From: Celeribacter baekdonensis
Lineage (GTDB): Bacteria > Pseudomonadota > Alphaproteobacteria > Rhodobacterales > Rhodobacteraceae
Direction: 5' to 3'
Length of the DNA stretch: 64,000 nucleotides
NCBI RefSeq assembly: GCF_003047105.1
Contig: NZ_CP028475.1
Span: 3,100,001 to 3,164,000, forward strand
Position 1 is the first letter of the stretch; every line of letters begins with the position of its first letter. Both the position numbers and the translations under genes were made by a program. The notes under the pieces are model-generated. The model saw only the letters and a list, made by a program, of their open reading frames with translations. It had not been told where the DNA came from and did no database searches. Positions 9,162 through 18,333 of the stretch are shown piece after piece.

Positions 9162-10262
9162 ATGGGAGCCTATATTTTAAGGCGCATTTTGTTGATCATT
9201 CCGACCCTTCTGGGCATCATGATCCTCAATTTCGCGCTCACCCAATTCGTGCCCGGTGGCCCTGTCGAACAGGTCCTGGCCAATATGCGTGGCGAAGGCG
9301 ATGCCTTTGCCTCCTTTACCGGCGGTCAGGGCGATGCGGGCCAAAACATGGATGTGCTCGACGGCAATGGCTATGAAAGCGAATATGCCGGGGCACGCGG
9401 TCTTCCGCCCGAGTTCATTCAGGATCTGGAACGTCAATTCGGTCTTGATAAGCCGCCTTTGGAACGCTTCCTCTCGATGATGTGGAGCTACATGCGGTTT
9501 GATTTTGGTGAGAGCTATTTCAAATCCGAGAAGGTGCTTGATCTGGTCTGGGACAAGCTGCCTGTGTCGATCACCCTTGGGCTTTGGGCGACGTTGATTT
9601 CCTATTTGATCTCGATCCCTTTGGGCATTCGCAAGGCCGTGCGTGATGGATCAAGCTTTGACACATGGACCTCGGGCATCATCATCGCCGCCTATGCGAT
9701 CCCCGGATTTCTCTTTGCGATCATGCTCTTGGTGCTGTTTGCGGGCGGGTCTTATTGGCAAATCTTCCCCCTGCGCGGTCTGACCTCGCCGAATTGGAGT
9801 GAGATGACGCTGGTTGGCAAGGCGTTGGACTACCTGTGGCACATTGCTCTGCCGGTGCTGGCCTCGGTGGTTTCGTCCTTTGCCACGCTTACGCTGTTGA
9901 CCAAAAACTCCTTTCTCGATGAAATCCGTAAACAATATGTGGTCACCGCCAAGGCCAAGGGTCTGTCTGAGTCCCGCGTCCTCTACGGCCATGTGTTCCG
10001 CAATGCGATGTTGATCGTGATCGCGGGCTTTCCGGGGTTGTTTTTGGGCGTGTTCTTTGGCGGGTCGGTTATCATCGAAACGCTGTTCTCGCTCGATGGT
10101 TTGGGGCGTTTGGGCTACCAAGCTGCGCTTGAACGTGACTATCCGGTGATCTTTGGCACGTTGTTTTTCTTTGGCCTCATCGGCCTGTTGATCGGCATCC
10201 TCTCCGACCTGATGTATGTCTTTGTCGATCCGCGTATCGACTTTGAAAAGAGGGACACATGA
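9162..10262 (+). CDS. yejB: peptide ABC transporter permease YejB
   Basis: Inner-membrane permease of the YejABEF importer (366 aa). It has the DppB/OppB-type N-terminus (MGAYILRRILLIIPTLLGIM), then a YejB-type periplasmic insertion (about residues 40-90), then five further membrane segments with the coupling-loop sequence VTAKAKGLSESRVLYGHVFRNA, which docks on the ATPase. The C-terminus is LMYVFVDPRIDFEKRDT. Its stop overlaps yejE by 4 bp (ATGA), so translation is likely coupled. Confidence 0.93.
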   Translation: MGAYILRRILLIIPTLLGIMILNFALTQFVPGGPVEQVLANMRGEGDAFASFTGGQGDAGQNMDVLDGNGYESEYAGARGLPPEFIQDLERQFGLDKPPLERFLSMMWSYMRFDFGESYFKSEKVLDLVWDKLPVSITLGLWATLISYLISIPLGIRKAVRDGSSFDTWTSGIIIAAYAIPGFLFAIMLLVLFAGGSYWQIFPLRGLTSPNWSEMTLVGKALDYLWHIALPVLASVVSSFATLTLLTKNSFLDEIRKQYVVTAKAKGLSESRVLYGHVFRNAMLIVIAGFPGLFLGVFFGGSVIIETLFSLDGLGRLGYQAALERDYPVIFGTLFFFGLIGLLIGILSDLMYVFVDPRIDFEKRDT

Positions 10263-11365
10263 CACTTTCCCCCCTCAACCAACGCCGCTGGCGCAACTTC
10301 CGTGCCAACCGCCGCGCGTTTTGGTCGCTGATCCTGTTCTCGATCCTGTTCGGCCTGTCGCTCTTTGCCGAGTTTCTGGCCAATGACAAACCGATCCTCG
10401 TGCAATACCGCGGCAACTATTACATGCCGATTTTCAATTTCTACCCGGAAACCGAATTTGGCGGCGATTTCAGAACCGAGGCCGTCTATCGCTATGCCGA
10501 GGTGCAATGTTTGGTCAAAACTGGCGGTATGGTGGACTGTTTCGACGATCCTGACGCCCTGATCGAAGATGCCAAGGACGGCGTCATCAACGGGGACAAG
10601 ATCGAGAAAGGCTGGATGCTCTGGCCGCCGATCCGCTATTCGTTCAACACCCAAGTTGAGGGGCCGGGGGCCGCGCCCTCGCCGCCGACCTCACAAAACT
10701 GGCTGGGCACGGATGACACCAAGCGCGATGTTGTCGCACGGGTGATTTACGGCTTCCGCCTGTCGGTGTTCTTCACCTTGATCGTCTCGGTGCTTTCGTC
10801 TTTCGTGGGTATCATCGCAGGCGCGCTTCAGGGGTTTTTTGGCGGCCGTACCGACCTGATTTTTCAACGGATTTTGGAGATTTGGGGTGCGATGCCGTCG
10901 CTCTATGTGATCATCATCCTGTTTGCTATTTTGGGGCGAAGTTTCTGGCTTTTGGTCATGGTCACCATCCTGTTTGGCTGGACCGCCTTGGTCGGCGTGG
11001 TGCGGGCCGAATTCCTGCGGGCGCGCAATTTCGAATATATCCGTGCCGCCCGCGCGCTCGGCGTCTCCAACGGCACCATCATGTTCCGCCACATGTTGCC
11101 CAACGCCATGGTTGCCACTTTGACAATGCTGCCCTTTATTGTGACGGGCAACATTGGCACGCTGGCGTCGCTCGATTTTCTCGGCTTCGGCTTGCCCTCG
11201 TCCTATCCCTCATTGGGCGAAATGACGCTTCAGGCCAAACAGAACCTTCAGGCGCCTTGGCTGGGCTTCACCGCCTTTTTCACCTACGCCATCATGCTTT
11301 CGCTGCTTGTCTTTATCTTTGAAGGCGTGCGCGATGCTTTTGACCCGAGAAAGACCTTTCGATGA
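10259..11365 (+). CDS. yejE: peptide ABC transporter permease YejE
   Basis: Second permease of YejABEF (368 aa). The YejE-specific N-terminal half is present: RRAFWSLILFSILFGLSLFA, then a large periplasmic segment (YRGNYYMPIFNFYPETEFGG ... WPPIRYSFNT). The DppC-like core has the coupling motif IRAARALGVSNGTIMFRHML and the C-terminus FEGVRDAFDPRKTFR. Overlaps yejB upstream and yejF downstream by 4 bp each. Confidence 0.94.
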   Translation: MTLSPLNQRRWRNFRANRRAFWSLILFSILFGLSLFAEFLANDKPILVQYRGNYYMPIFNFYPETEFGGDFRTEAVYRYAEVQCLVKTGGMVDCFDDPDALIEDAKDGVINGDKIEKGWMLWPPIRYSFNTQVEGPGAAPSPPTSQNWLGTDDTKRDVVARVIYGFRLSVFFTLIVSVLSSFVGIIAGALQGFFGGRTDLIFQRILEIWGAMPSLYVIIILFAILGRSFWLLVMVTILFGWTALVGVVRAEFLRARNFEYIRAARALGVSNGTIMFRHMLPNAMVATLTMLPFIVTGNIGTLASLDFLGFGLPSSYPSLGEMTLQAKQNLQAPWLGFTAFFTYAIMLSLLVFIFEGVRDAFDPRKTFR

Positions 11366-12969
11366 GCCTTTTGCGCTACACAGATCTCCGCGTTGGCTTC
11401 CGTCAGGATGGCGGCACGGTCGAGGCCGTCAAGGGCGTGTCTTTTACCGTTGAAAAGGGCGAAACTGTCGCGCTTGTGGGGGAATCCGGTTCCGGCAAAT
11501 CGGTCACAGCGCTCTCAAGCGTGAACCTTTTGCCCGACACGGCCGAGATCACGGGGTCGATTACCTATCAGGGTCAAGAGCTTGTCGGCACGCCCGAAAA
11601 GGAATTGCGCAAACTGCGTGGCAATGACATCAGCTTTATCTTCCAAGAGCCGATGACCTCGCTCAACCCGTTGCATACGCTGGAAAAACAGCTTTCTGAG
11701 GTGCTTTTGATCCATCACGGCATGACCGGCACTGCGGCACGCACTCGGGTGATTGAGCTGTTGGAACAGGTTGGCATCCACGACCCGGAAAGCCGTCTCA
11801 AAGATTATCCGCACCAACTGTCGGGCGGCCAACGTCAGCGCGTGATGATCGCAATGGCTCTGGCCAATGATCCTGAACTTTTGATCGCGGACGAGCCGAC
11901 CACGGCGCTTGATGTGACCATTCAGGCGCAGATTTTGGAGCTGTTGCGCGAGCTCAAAGATCGACTTGGTATGTCGATGCTGTTCATCACCCATGATCTC
12001 AACATCGTGCGCAAAATCGCTGATCGGGTCTGTGTGATGAAAGACGGAGAGATTGTCGAAACCGGCCCGACGGCGGTGATTTTCGACAACCCGCAACACC
12101 CCTATACCCAAATGCTTTTGGCCGCTGCCGCCACGGGCCGCCCGGACCCGGTGCCCGAAGACTCCGACGTCGTGGCAGAGGCCGAAAACCTGCGCATCTG
12201 GTTCCCGGTACAGCGCGGTTTCCTGCGCAAAACGGCGGGCTATGTCAAAGCGGTCAATGCCGCGACATTCTCGGTGCGCGAAGGCGAAACCTTGGGCATC
12301 GTGGGCGAATCGGGTTCCGGCAAAACCACGCTGGCGCTGGCGCTGATGCGGCTGATTTCCTCACAGGGGACCGTGGTGATTTTGGGGCAGAACATTCAAG
12401 GTTGGTCCAACCGCCAGTTGCGGCCACTGCGCGCCGATATGCAGATCGTGTTCCAAGACCCGTTCGGGTCGCTCTCTCCGCGCATGACTGTGGCACAAAT
12501 CATCGCCGAGGGGCTGAGCGTGCATAAGGTCGAGGGCTATGCCTCCAATGAGGCGGCGGTGATCGACATCATGCGTGAAGTTGGGCTCGATCCCGAGACC
12601 CGCCATCGCTATCCGCACGAGTTTTCCGGCGGTCAACGCCAACGTATTGCCATTGCCCGCGCGATGATTCTACGGCCACGGCTTTTGGTCTTGGACGAAC
12701 CGACTTCGGCACTGGATATGACGGTTCAGGTGCAGATCGTTGAGCTTTTGCGCAAGCTGCAAGTCACGCATAAACTGGCCTATCTGTTCATCTCTCACGA
12801 CCTGCGCGTTGTGCGGGCGCTGAGCCATAAAGTGATGGTGATGAAGCGCGGTGATGTGGTTGAGGCGGGCGATGCCGATGCGATTTTCGACGCGCCGAAA
12901 GAGGCCTACACCCGTGCCTTGGTGGCCGCGGCGTTTGACCTAAAAGTAGAAGAGGGCGCAGGGCTCTAA
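11362..12969 (+). CDS. yejF: peptide ABC transporter tandem ATPase YejF
   Basis: Fused double ATPase (535 aa) energising YejBE. The N-terminal domain has Walker A GESGSGKSVT, signature LSGGQRQRVMIAMAL and Walker B LLIADEPTTALD. The C-terminal domain has GESGSGKTTL, FSGGQRQRIAIARAM and LLVLDEPTSALD. H-loops ITHDL and ISHDL are both present, so both sites look competent. Each half ends with the oligopeptide-transporter tail (NPQHPYTQMLLAAA; APKEAYTRALVAAA). Last gene of the operon; a hairpin overlaps its stop codon. Confidence 0.95.
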   Translation: MSLLRYTDLRVGFRQDGGTVEAVKGVSFTVEKGETVALVGESGSGKSVTALSSVNLLPDTAEITGSITYQGQELVGTPEKELRKLRGNDISFIFQEPMTSLNPLHTLEKQLSEVLLIHHGMTGTAARTRVIELLEQVGIHDPESRLKDYPHQLSGGQRQRVMIAMALANDPELLIADEPTTALDVTIQAQILELLRELKDRLGMSMLFITHDLNIVRKIADRVCVMKDGEIVETGPTAVIFDNPQHPYTQMLLAAAATGRPDPVPEDSDVVAEAENLRIWFPVQRGFLRKTAGYVKAVNAATFSVREGETLGIVGESGSGKTTLALALMRLISSQGTVVILGQNIQGWSNRQLRPLRADMQIVFQDPFGSLSPRMTVAQIIAEGLSVHKVEGYASNEAAVIDIMREVGLDPETRHRYPHEFSGGQRQRIAIARAMILRPRLLVLDEPTSALDMTVQVQIVELLRKLQVTHKLAYLFISHDLRVVRALSHKVMVMKRGDVVEAGDADAIFDAPKEAYTRALVAAAFDLKVEEGAGL

Positions 12970-12984
12970 CGCCCCACGCCCTCT
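12951..12984. terminator. hairpin at yejF stop / dac 3' side
   Basis: AGAGGGCG (12951-12958) pairs with CGCCCTCT (12977-12984), with an inner GGGC/GCCC pair around the yejF stop codon. It lies between convergent yejF and dac. Only a weak T-stretch (AATTT) follows on the plus strand, so termination is plausible but not certain. Confidence 0.5.
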
Positions 12985-13009
12985 CAATTTCAGTCTCTCT
13001 CACTGTTGA

Positions 13010-14574
13010 TCAGGACGGGCCGATGGGGGCACAATCGGTGCCGCGCGCTTCCAACCGGCGACATGTCATCGCGGCCAAATCTTCGGTCAGTCCGAGGAAA
13101 TTCGCGTCATAGCCACGTTTGGTTTTGACCACTTTGCGCAGCGCCCCATCAAGCATTTCGATCTCTGTCAGCGCGGTGCGCAAGAGCTCTTTGCGGGCTT
13201 CATATTCCGAGCCATACGTGCCGATATTGATGCCCCAATGGCGGCTGCCAGAGGTCGAGATCCGCGTCACCACTTCGGGCCCGGTCGGGATCGGATCGGC
13301 GGACACAGCGGATGTGGGTTCGATTGAGGCGAGTTGTAATTTTTCAGGTGTCTCGTAGCGTGCCGGGCGCAGGATCGGCGCGATAGCGGGTATCGTGGGC
13401 GCGGTTTGCGCGCGTGTGGCTTCTGCCGCTAAAATTGTGCTCGCTTCCACCGTGGCCTCGGTCGCTGCGGCCAAAAGCGCGGCCTCCTGATTGGCTTTTT
13501 CCAAGGCCGAGAACACATCAGCAGAGGCAGCCAGCAACATTTGCTCATCCTCGGGGCTAATTCGCGCATTGGTCGGGCTTTCGGGATCGGGCTTTTGGCC
13601 ATATTGATGCTCACCCGCACGATTTTCGACGCCACTTTCGGGGCAGTTTCGCCCTTGGCCACCATGATAGCTGCGCCACCAACCTTACCCAAATAGGGTG
13701 GTTTTTTCGGTTTGATGACAGAGACATTTGTTGGCGCGCGTTTGAACCCAAGGTCCATCAATTCGGTCACTTTGGCGTTGCGCGCGGCTGTCGAGCGGCC
13801 GCCAAAGACGGTCGTGATGATCCGCTCATTGCCATGCTGTGCCGAGGCCACAAGGTTAAACCCTGCCGCCGCAGTGTAGCCGGTTTTGATGCCATCTGCG
13901 CCGGGATAGGCGCTTAGAAACCGCGAGTTGGTATGGGTGACGGTGGTCACACCCGCGTCGGCGGTTTTGCGCGAAAAGATGTTGTAATATTCCGGGTAAT
14001 CATAAAACACATGGCGCCCCAAAACGGACATGTCGCGGGCGGTAGACAGGTGACCTTCTTCGGTCAGGCCATTGGCGTTTTTAAACGTGGTGCGCGACAT
14101 GCCAAGCTCTTTGGCCGTGCGATTCATCCGGCGGGCAAATGCGGCCTCGGAGCCTTCGATGGCCTCGCCGATGGCGGTGGCAGCATCGTTGGCAGATTTC
14201 ACGGCGGCGGCGCGGATGAGGTAGCGCAGTTTGATTTTTTGACCGGCCTTGAGGCCCAATTTCGAGGGCGGCTCTGAGGCGGCATTGCGCGACACGGTGA
14301 CGAGGGTATCGAGGGTGATTTCACCATGTTCGACTGCCTCAAAAGCGATGTAGAGCGTCATCATCTTGGTCAGCGAGGCCGGGTGCAGTCGGGTGTCGGC
14401 ATTGGTCGCGTGCAACACTTTGCCGTTGCGCGCATCCATCACCAGCGCGGCATATTCCGCCGCCATCATCTTTGCCGACATTGCGATTGTCATCGCAAAG
14501 GCGATCAAAATAAGAGGGAAAATACGTCTTGATACGGCACGCAGGACTCCCCGCGCTTGCACGTTGCTCATCAT
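13010..14574 (-). CDS. D-alanyl-D-alanine carboxypeptidase with C-terminal SPOR-like domain, frameshifted
   Basis: Penicillin-binding protein 5/6-like peptidase S11 that trims peptidoglycan stem peptides in the periplasm. Start ATG 14574, a hydrophobic signal segment (about residues 17-38), then the three active-site motifs: SLTK (PASLTKMM), SAN (VKSANDAA) and KTG (DGIKTGYTAAAGFN). The frame breaks at a GGG run (13589-13591, plus strand). One extra base gives AKSPDPESPTNARISPEDEQ and joins the second half, which ends in a SPOR-like domain (RHWGINIGTYGSEYEARKEL ... LDGALRKVVKTKRGYDANFL). SPOR domains bind denuded septal glycan, so a division-site role is inferred. About 521 aa when repaired. 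Confidence 0.88.
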
Positions 14575-14775
14575 GATAAATCTGCCTCGTCCTGCCGGAT
14601 CATTTCGCCCAGCTTATTTTGAAAACGTAGCACAGGCTTTCGTTTGAGAAAACCGCGAATTTTCAAAGACTTTGGGAGGATGCAGAGTTGCAACGCCACA
14701 TGTGGTGGCTATGGCTACATCGCCCACCACATGGTGAAGTTCGCGGCATAAAAAAGAGAACTGCGGCGAGGGTGA
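14575..14775. other. intergenic region with a 9-bp inverted repeat
   Basis: About 200 bp between the HAD gene and dac (both minus). It holds ATGTGGTGG (14700-14708) / CCACCACAT (14724-14732) with no T-tract on either strand. No open frame with a convincing ribosome site. It must contain the dac promoter, but I cannot place -35/-10 elements reliably. Confidence 0.3.
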
Positions 14776-15479
14776 TCAGAGGCCGAGCGTTTCGATGAGT
14801 GTCGGCAGGGCCCCCAAATCACCCAGTTCACGGTAGCGTGGGTGATTATTGGGCGCCTCCGCATGTTCGATTTCCCAGGTCCAGTTGTGTGGAATGAACA
14901 CGCCCCACGCCCCGGCTTCAAGCGGCGGCAGCACATCGGACTTCATCGAATTGCCCACCATCATCGCAGCTTCGGGGCGACATTGTGCCGTGCGAAAATG
15001 CTCGCATAGACCTCGGGCGTCTTGGCGGAGACGATTTCGACCCCATCAAACAGATCGCCCAAACCGGACTGTGCCAATTTGCGCTCCTGATCCAACAGAT
15101 CGCCTTTGGTCACCAACAGGATTTCATGCTGTTCAGCGAGGGCGCGCACGGTCTCTTCGACGCCATCGAGCAGGTGGATCGGGTGCCGCAACATCTCCTG
15201 TCCGGCGGCGATCAAGTCGGCGATGACGGAGGCGGGGACCTTTTGATCCGTCACCTCTATCGCGGTTTCGATCATCGACAAGACAAAACCTTTGATGCCG
15301 AATCCATAGTGGCCAAGGTTGCGTCGCTCTGCGGCCAAAAGCCGGCGTGCCAAGTGATCCCGTTCGGTGTAATTGGCCAAAAGATCGGCGAATCGCTCTT
15401 GGGTCAGGCGAAAAAACGCCTCATTTTCCCAAAGCGTGTCATCCGCATCGAACGCGATTGTCGCGAGTTTGACAGACAT
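14776..15479 (-). CDS. HAD-family hydrolase, frameshifted
   Basis: Haloacid-dehalogenase superfamily phosphatase, about 233 aa when repaired. Motif I is IAFDADDTLWENE (nucleophile Asp and the +2 Asp); the cap is helical (C1 type); motif II is ILLVTKGDLL. The frame ends early with ARHNVAPKLR, and the acidic motif resumes in another frame as MMVGNSMKSDVLPPLEAGAW. One extra base in the G4 run 14974-14977 (plus strand) gives ARHNVAPEAAMMVGNSMKSD, the usual sequence. ATG 15479 has a GGGAG site. Substrate unknown. Divergent from clpS. Confidence 0.85.
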
Positions 15480-15596
15480 ATGCTAAGCTCCCTTTACCCG
15501 TTTTGGCATAACCCTCTTTATTCATGCGAAAAAGGGTCTATATAACGCCAATCAAGACCGTAAGTTTGTGCAAAATCCAAAATCGGAGACGCCAGA

Positions 15597-15941
15597 GTGA
15601 CCCTCTCGCCTCACATGATGTCCGACAAAGACGACCGTTTCGACGACGGCGATGTCGATCTTGCGCTTAAAACCAAGCCAAAAACCAAACGCCCGCCTTT
15701 GTATAAGGTGATGCTTTTGAACGATGATTACACGCCGATGGAATTTGTCGTTCTGGTGCTGGAGCGCTTTTTTGGCATCGGTCATGGTCATGCGACCGAG
15801 ATCATGCTGACCGTGCATAAAAAGGGCTTGGCCGTCGTCGGGGTCTTTCCGTTCGAGATTGCCGAAACCAAAGTGCAGCAGGTGATGGATTTCGCCCGCC
15901 GCCATCAACATCCGCTGCAATGCACGATGGAAAAGGAATAG
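15597..15941 (+). CDS. clpS: ATP-dependent Clp protease adaptor ClpS
   Basis: Adaptor that delivers N-degron substrates to ClpA(P). 114 aa with the diagnostic core [20 protein letters not shown] and [20 protein letters not shown]. The start is taken as GTG 15597, preceded by GGAG at good spacing. The in-frame ATG 15615 has no ribosome site but would give an equally functional core, since the N-terminal tail is flexible. clpA is not adjacent. The next gene starts 16 bp later. Confidence 0.93.
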   Translation: MTLSPHMMSDKDDRFDDGDVDLALKTKPKTKRPPLYKVMLLNDDYTPMEFVVLVLERFFGIGHGHATEIMLTVHKKGLAVVGVFPFEIAETKVQQVMDFARRHQHPLQCTMEKE

Positions 15942-15956
15942 GCGTTTCGCCGCTTC

Positions 15957-16964
15957 ATGATATCTTCCCGCCTCCCTCTTCTGCTCGAAGGCCACGATCT
16001 GTCTGGTCACGATCTATCTGACACGGCGCCTGCACGCGTTGTGGTCTATCGCCCTACGCATGATGCCGACCTGTCCGATCTCGCGGGCACATCTCTTCAG
16101 ATCGTTCAGGGGTTTAAGCCCGATTTCGATGCGTTCACAGCGCGCGGGTTTGAGGCCCGTGTTGAGGCTGAGGGTACATTTGATTTGGCTGTTGTGGCTG
16201 TGCCGCGGTCCAAAGCGGAGGCGCGGGCGTTGATTGCTGATGCCGCTGCGCGGTCGACGCGTGTGATCGTGGATGGGCAAAAGACCGATGGCATCGACAG
16301 CCTGTTGAAAGATGTGCGCAAACGGGTTGAGGTGGCGCAGATCGTCTCCAAAGCCCATGGCAAGGCTTTCGCCTTTTCCGGCGGCGATTTCAGCGATTGG
16401 GTTGACCCCGGTGCGCTGCGGCTGATCGACGGGTTCACCACGCGACTTGGCGTCTTTTCGGTGGATCGCATGGACAAAGCCTCGCAGGCCTTGCTGGCCG
16501 CGTTGCCTGACAAGTTGCCATCGAAAATCGCCGATCTCGGGGCTGGATGGGGCTATCTCTCCCGTCACATTTTAGACCATCCCGGAGTGAAACGTCTGCA
16601 TGTGGTCGAGGCAGAGGCCGCCGCGCTGGCCTGTGCGCGCGAAAATGTCACCGATCCGCGTGCGGAGTTTCATTGGCAGGATGCGACCAAATTCACCCCG
16701 CCCACCAAACTCGATGCGGTGATCATGAACCCGCCGTTTCACACCTCACGTGCGGCAGATCCTGGGCTGGGTCAGGCCTTTATTCGGGCTGCCGCCGGGA
16801 TGCTGTCGCCTCAGGGCCAGCTTTGGCTGGTGGCCAATCGGCAATTGCCCTATGAGGCGACGCTTGCCGAGATGTTTGGCACATGCCAACAGATTGCCGA
16901 TACGGGCGGGTTTAAGGTGCTTCACGCCGCAAAACCGCTTCGCAGGGGCGGCAAAACCGCTTAA
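15957..16964 (+). CDS. class I SAM-dependent methyltransferase, RsmC-like
   Basis: Probable 16S rRNA guanine-N2 methyltransferase of the RsmC/RlmG type (335 aa). The N-terminal half is the degenerate methyltransferase-like domain. The C-terminal half has the SAM-binding loop KIADLGAGWGYLSRHIL, the acidic strand HVVEAEAAALACA and the catalytic NPPFH motif (VIMNPPFHTSRA) used for guanine/adenine N-methylation. Start ATG 15957, 16 bp after clpS. RsmC versus RlmG cannot be settled from sequence alone. Confidence 0.85.
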   Translation: MISSRLPLLLEGHDLSGHDLSDTAPARVVVYRPTHDADLSDLAGTSLQIVQGFKPDFDAFTARGFEARVEAEGTFDLAVVAVPRSKAEARALIADAAARSTRVIVDGQKTDGIDSLLKDVRKRVEVAQIVSKAHGKAFAFSGGDFSDWVDPGALRLIDGFTTRLGVFSVDRMDKASQALLAALPDKLPSKIADLGAGWGYLSRHILDHPGVKRLHVVEAEAAALACARENVTDPRAEFHWQDATKFTPPTKLDAVIMNPPFHTSRAADPGLGQAFIRAAAGMLSPQGQLWLVANRQLPYEATLAEMFGTCQQIADTGGFKVLHAAKPLRRGGKTA

Positions 16965-16994
16965 GATGGCGCTAACATATTGCGGAGACCACTG

Positions 16995-17807
16995 ATGAGC
17001 TTTTCGATTGAAGGCAAGACCGCCATCGTGACCGGTGCGGCCAATGGCGTCGGTTTGGCGATTGTACGACATTTCGTATCCCAAGGTGCGCGGGTCATGT
17101 GCGCGGATATCGACGAATCCAGTCTGATTGAACAATACGGGGAGGCCGCCCATCAGGACGAGCCTCATATCGCCTATTTCGCCGGTGATCTGCGCGAAAA
17201 ATTGACCATCGCCAACCTCTTGTCCGCCACGATTGATGCCTTTGAAGGTGTCGACATCCTGATCAACGCCTCGCGTCAGGTGGCGATGAGTGATCCTTTG
17301 TGTGTTGAAGAAGACAATGTCGCCCATTTGATTGAACAAAACCTGATGACCTCGCTGAGATTGACGCAGCAAGTGGCGAAATGGATGATCAAACGCTCCG
17401 AAAAAAGCAGCGAAGACGAGGGCATCGTCGGCTCGATCGTGAACCTCTCTTCAATTGCCGCGCGTCGTTCGCAACCGGAATTGTTGGCCTTTTCAGTCTC
17501 TTCCGCCGCCGTTGATCAACTCACGCGCTCTATGGCGGTGGCTTTGGCGCCGAACCGCATTCGGGTCAATGCCGTGGCGTTTGGCTCGGTGATGAGCGCA
17601 AGCCTCCAGGGGATGTTGGCGGAAAACCCCGATTACCGAAATGAGATCATCGCGAAGACGCCGCTGGGCCGGGTCGCACAGGCCGCAGAGATTGCCGAGA
17701 CTGTGCAATATTTGGTGTCTGAGGCCTCCGGGTTTATGACCGGGCAAATCCTGACTTTGGATGGCGGGCGCACTCTGGTTGATCCGGTGCACGCGCCCAC
17801 TCATTAA
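16995..17807 (+). CDS. SDR-family protein with degenerate active site
   Basis: Rossmann-fold short-chain dehydrogenase/reductase relative (270 aa). ATG 16995 has a GGAG site. The cofactor loop TGAANGVGLAIV and the acidic residue after strand 2 (CADIDES, suggesting NAD preference) are intact, as is the C-terminal GFMTGQILTLDGG. The catalytic YxxxK is missing: where relatives read YSASKAAVDQLTRS this protein has FSVSSAAVDQLTRS, so Tyr is Phe and Lys is Ser. The usual N-N-A-G is also altered (ILINASRQVA). Likely not an ordinary oxidoreductase. 30 bp after the rsmC-like gene, so possibly co-transcribed. Confidence 0.85.
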   Translation: MSFSIEGKTAIVTGAANGVGLAIVRHFVSQGARVMCADIDESSLIEQYGEAAHQDEPHIAYFAGDLREKLTIANLLSATIDAFEGVDILINASRQVAMSDPLCVEEDNVAHLIEQNLMTSLRLTQQVAKWMIKRSEKSSEDEGIVGSIVNLSSIAARRSQPELLAFSVSSAAVDQLTRSMAVALAPNRIRVNAVAFGSVMSASLQGMLAENPDYRNEIIAKTPLGRVAQAAEIAETVQYLVSEASGFMTGQILTLDGGRTLVDPVHAPTH

Positions 17808-17829
17808 GTTTGAAAGGCTCTCATCGGTC

Positions 17830-18204
17830 TCAGCTCGGATATTGCTGCACACAGGCTTGGGTTGCGGCCTCTGCCTGTCTTGCCAATTGCGCTTCTTTCT
17901 TTTTCAGCGCTGCCAATTTTGCCGCTTCGGCATCAAGGTCGATGGCTTTCGGAACACGCCGGGTTTCGACGTCGGGCACGCGACAGTAAATGGCTTTGCC
18001 ATCCGCATCTTCACCACAGCGCTGAATGTCATAGTCGATGTATTCTTTTTCGACCAAGGCATAGCCACGGGCGAGATTGCCTTCGGCCTCGGAAATAAAG
18101 CTTTGCACCTGACGCAAATCTTTTGTGGCACGGGAAATGCACATCTGTTGTTCGGAACAGGCGGCGACAAGCGGCAACAGCATAAGGGGAGCAAGCCAAC
18201 GCAT
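17830..18204 (-). CDS. small putative lipoprotein of unknown function
   Basis: 124-aa protein. Start ATG 18204 has a strong AAAAGGAG site. The N-terminus MRWLAPLMLLPLVAACSEQQ is a lipoprotein signal with lipobox LVAAC, giving a lipid-anchored Cys at residue 16. The residue after Cys is Ser, so outer-membrane sorting is plausible. The mature part has three more cysteines (QMCIS, QRCGE, YCRVP) before a charged Ala/Glu/Lys-rich, probably helical segment (DLDAEAAKLAALKKKEAQLA). I do not recognise a family. Divergent from hemF. Confidence 0.75.
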   Translation of the reverse strand: MRWLAPLMLLPLVAACSEQQMCISRATKDLRQVQSFISEAEGNLARGYALVEKEYIDYDIQRCGEDADGKAIYCRVPDVETRRVPKAIDLDAEAAKLAALKKKEAQLARQAEAATQACVQQYPS

Positions 18205-18333
18205 TTGAAAATCTCCTTTTCAACTCTGTCCATACAATAGGCTTTTTCTGGCGTGGGGGAAGGGATCTTGCCGCTCTTGGCGCATTGCTGCTACTTCTTG
18301 GCGCAACATGATGCGCCGGAAAGGACTGCCTGA

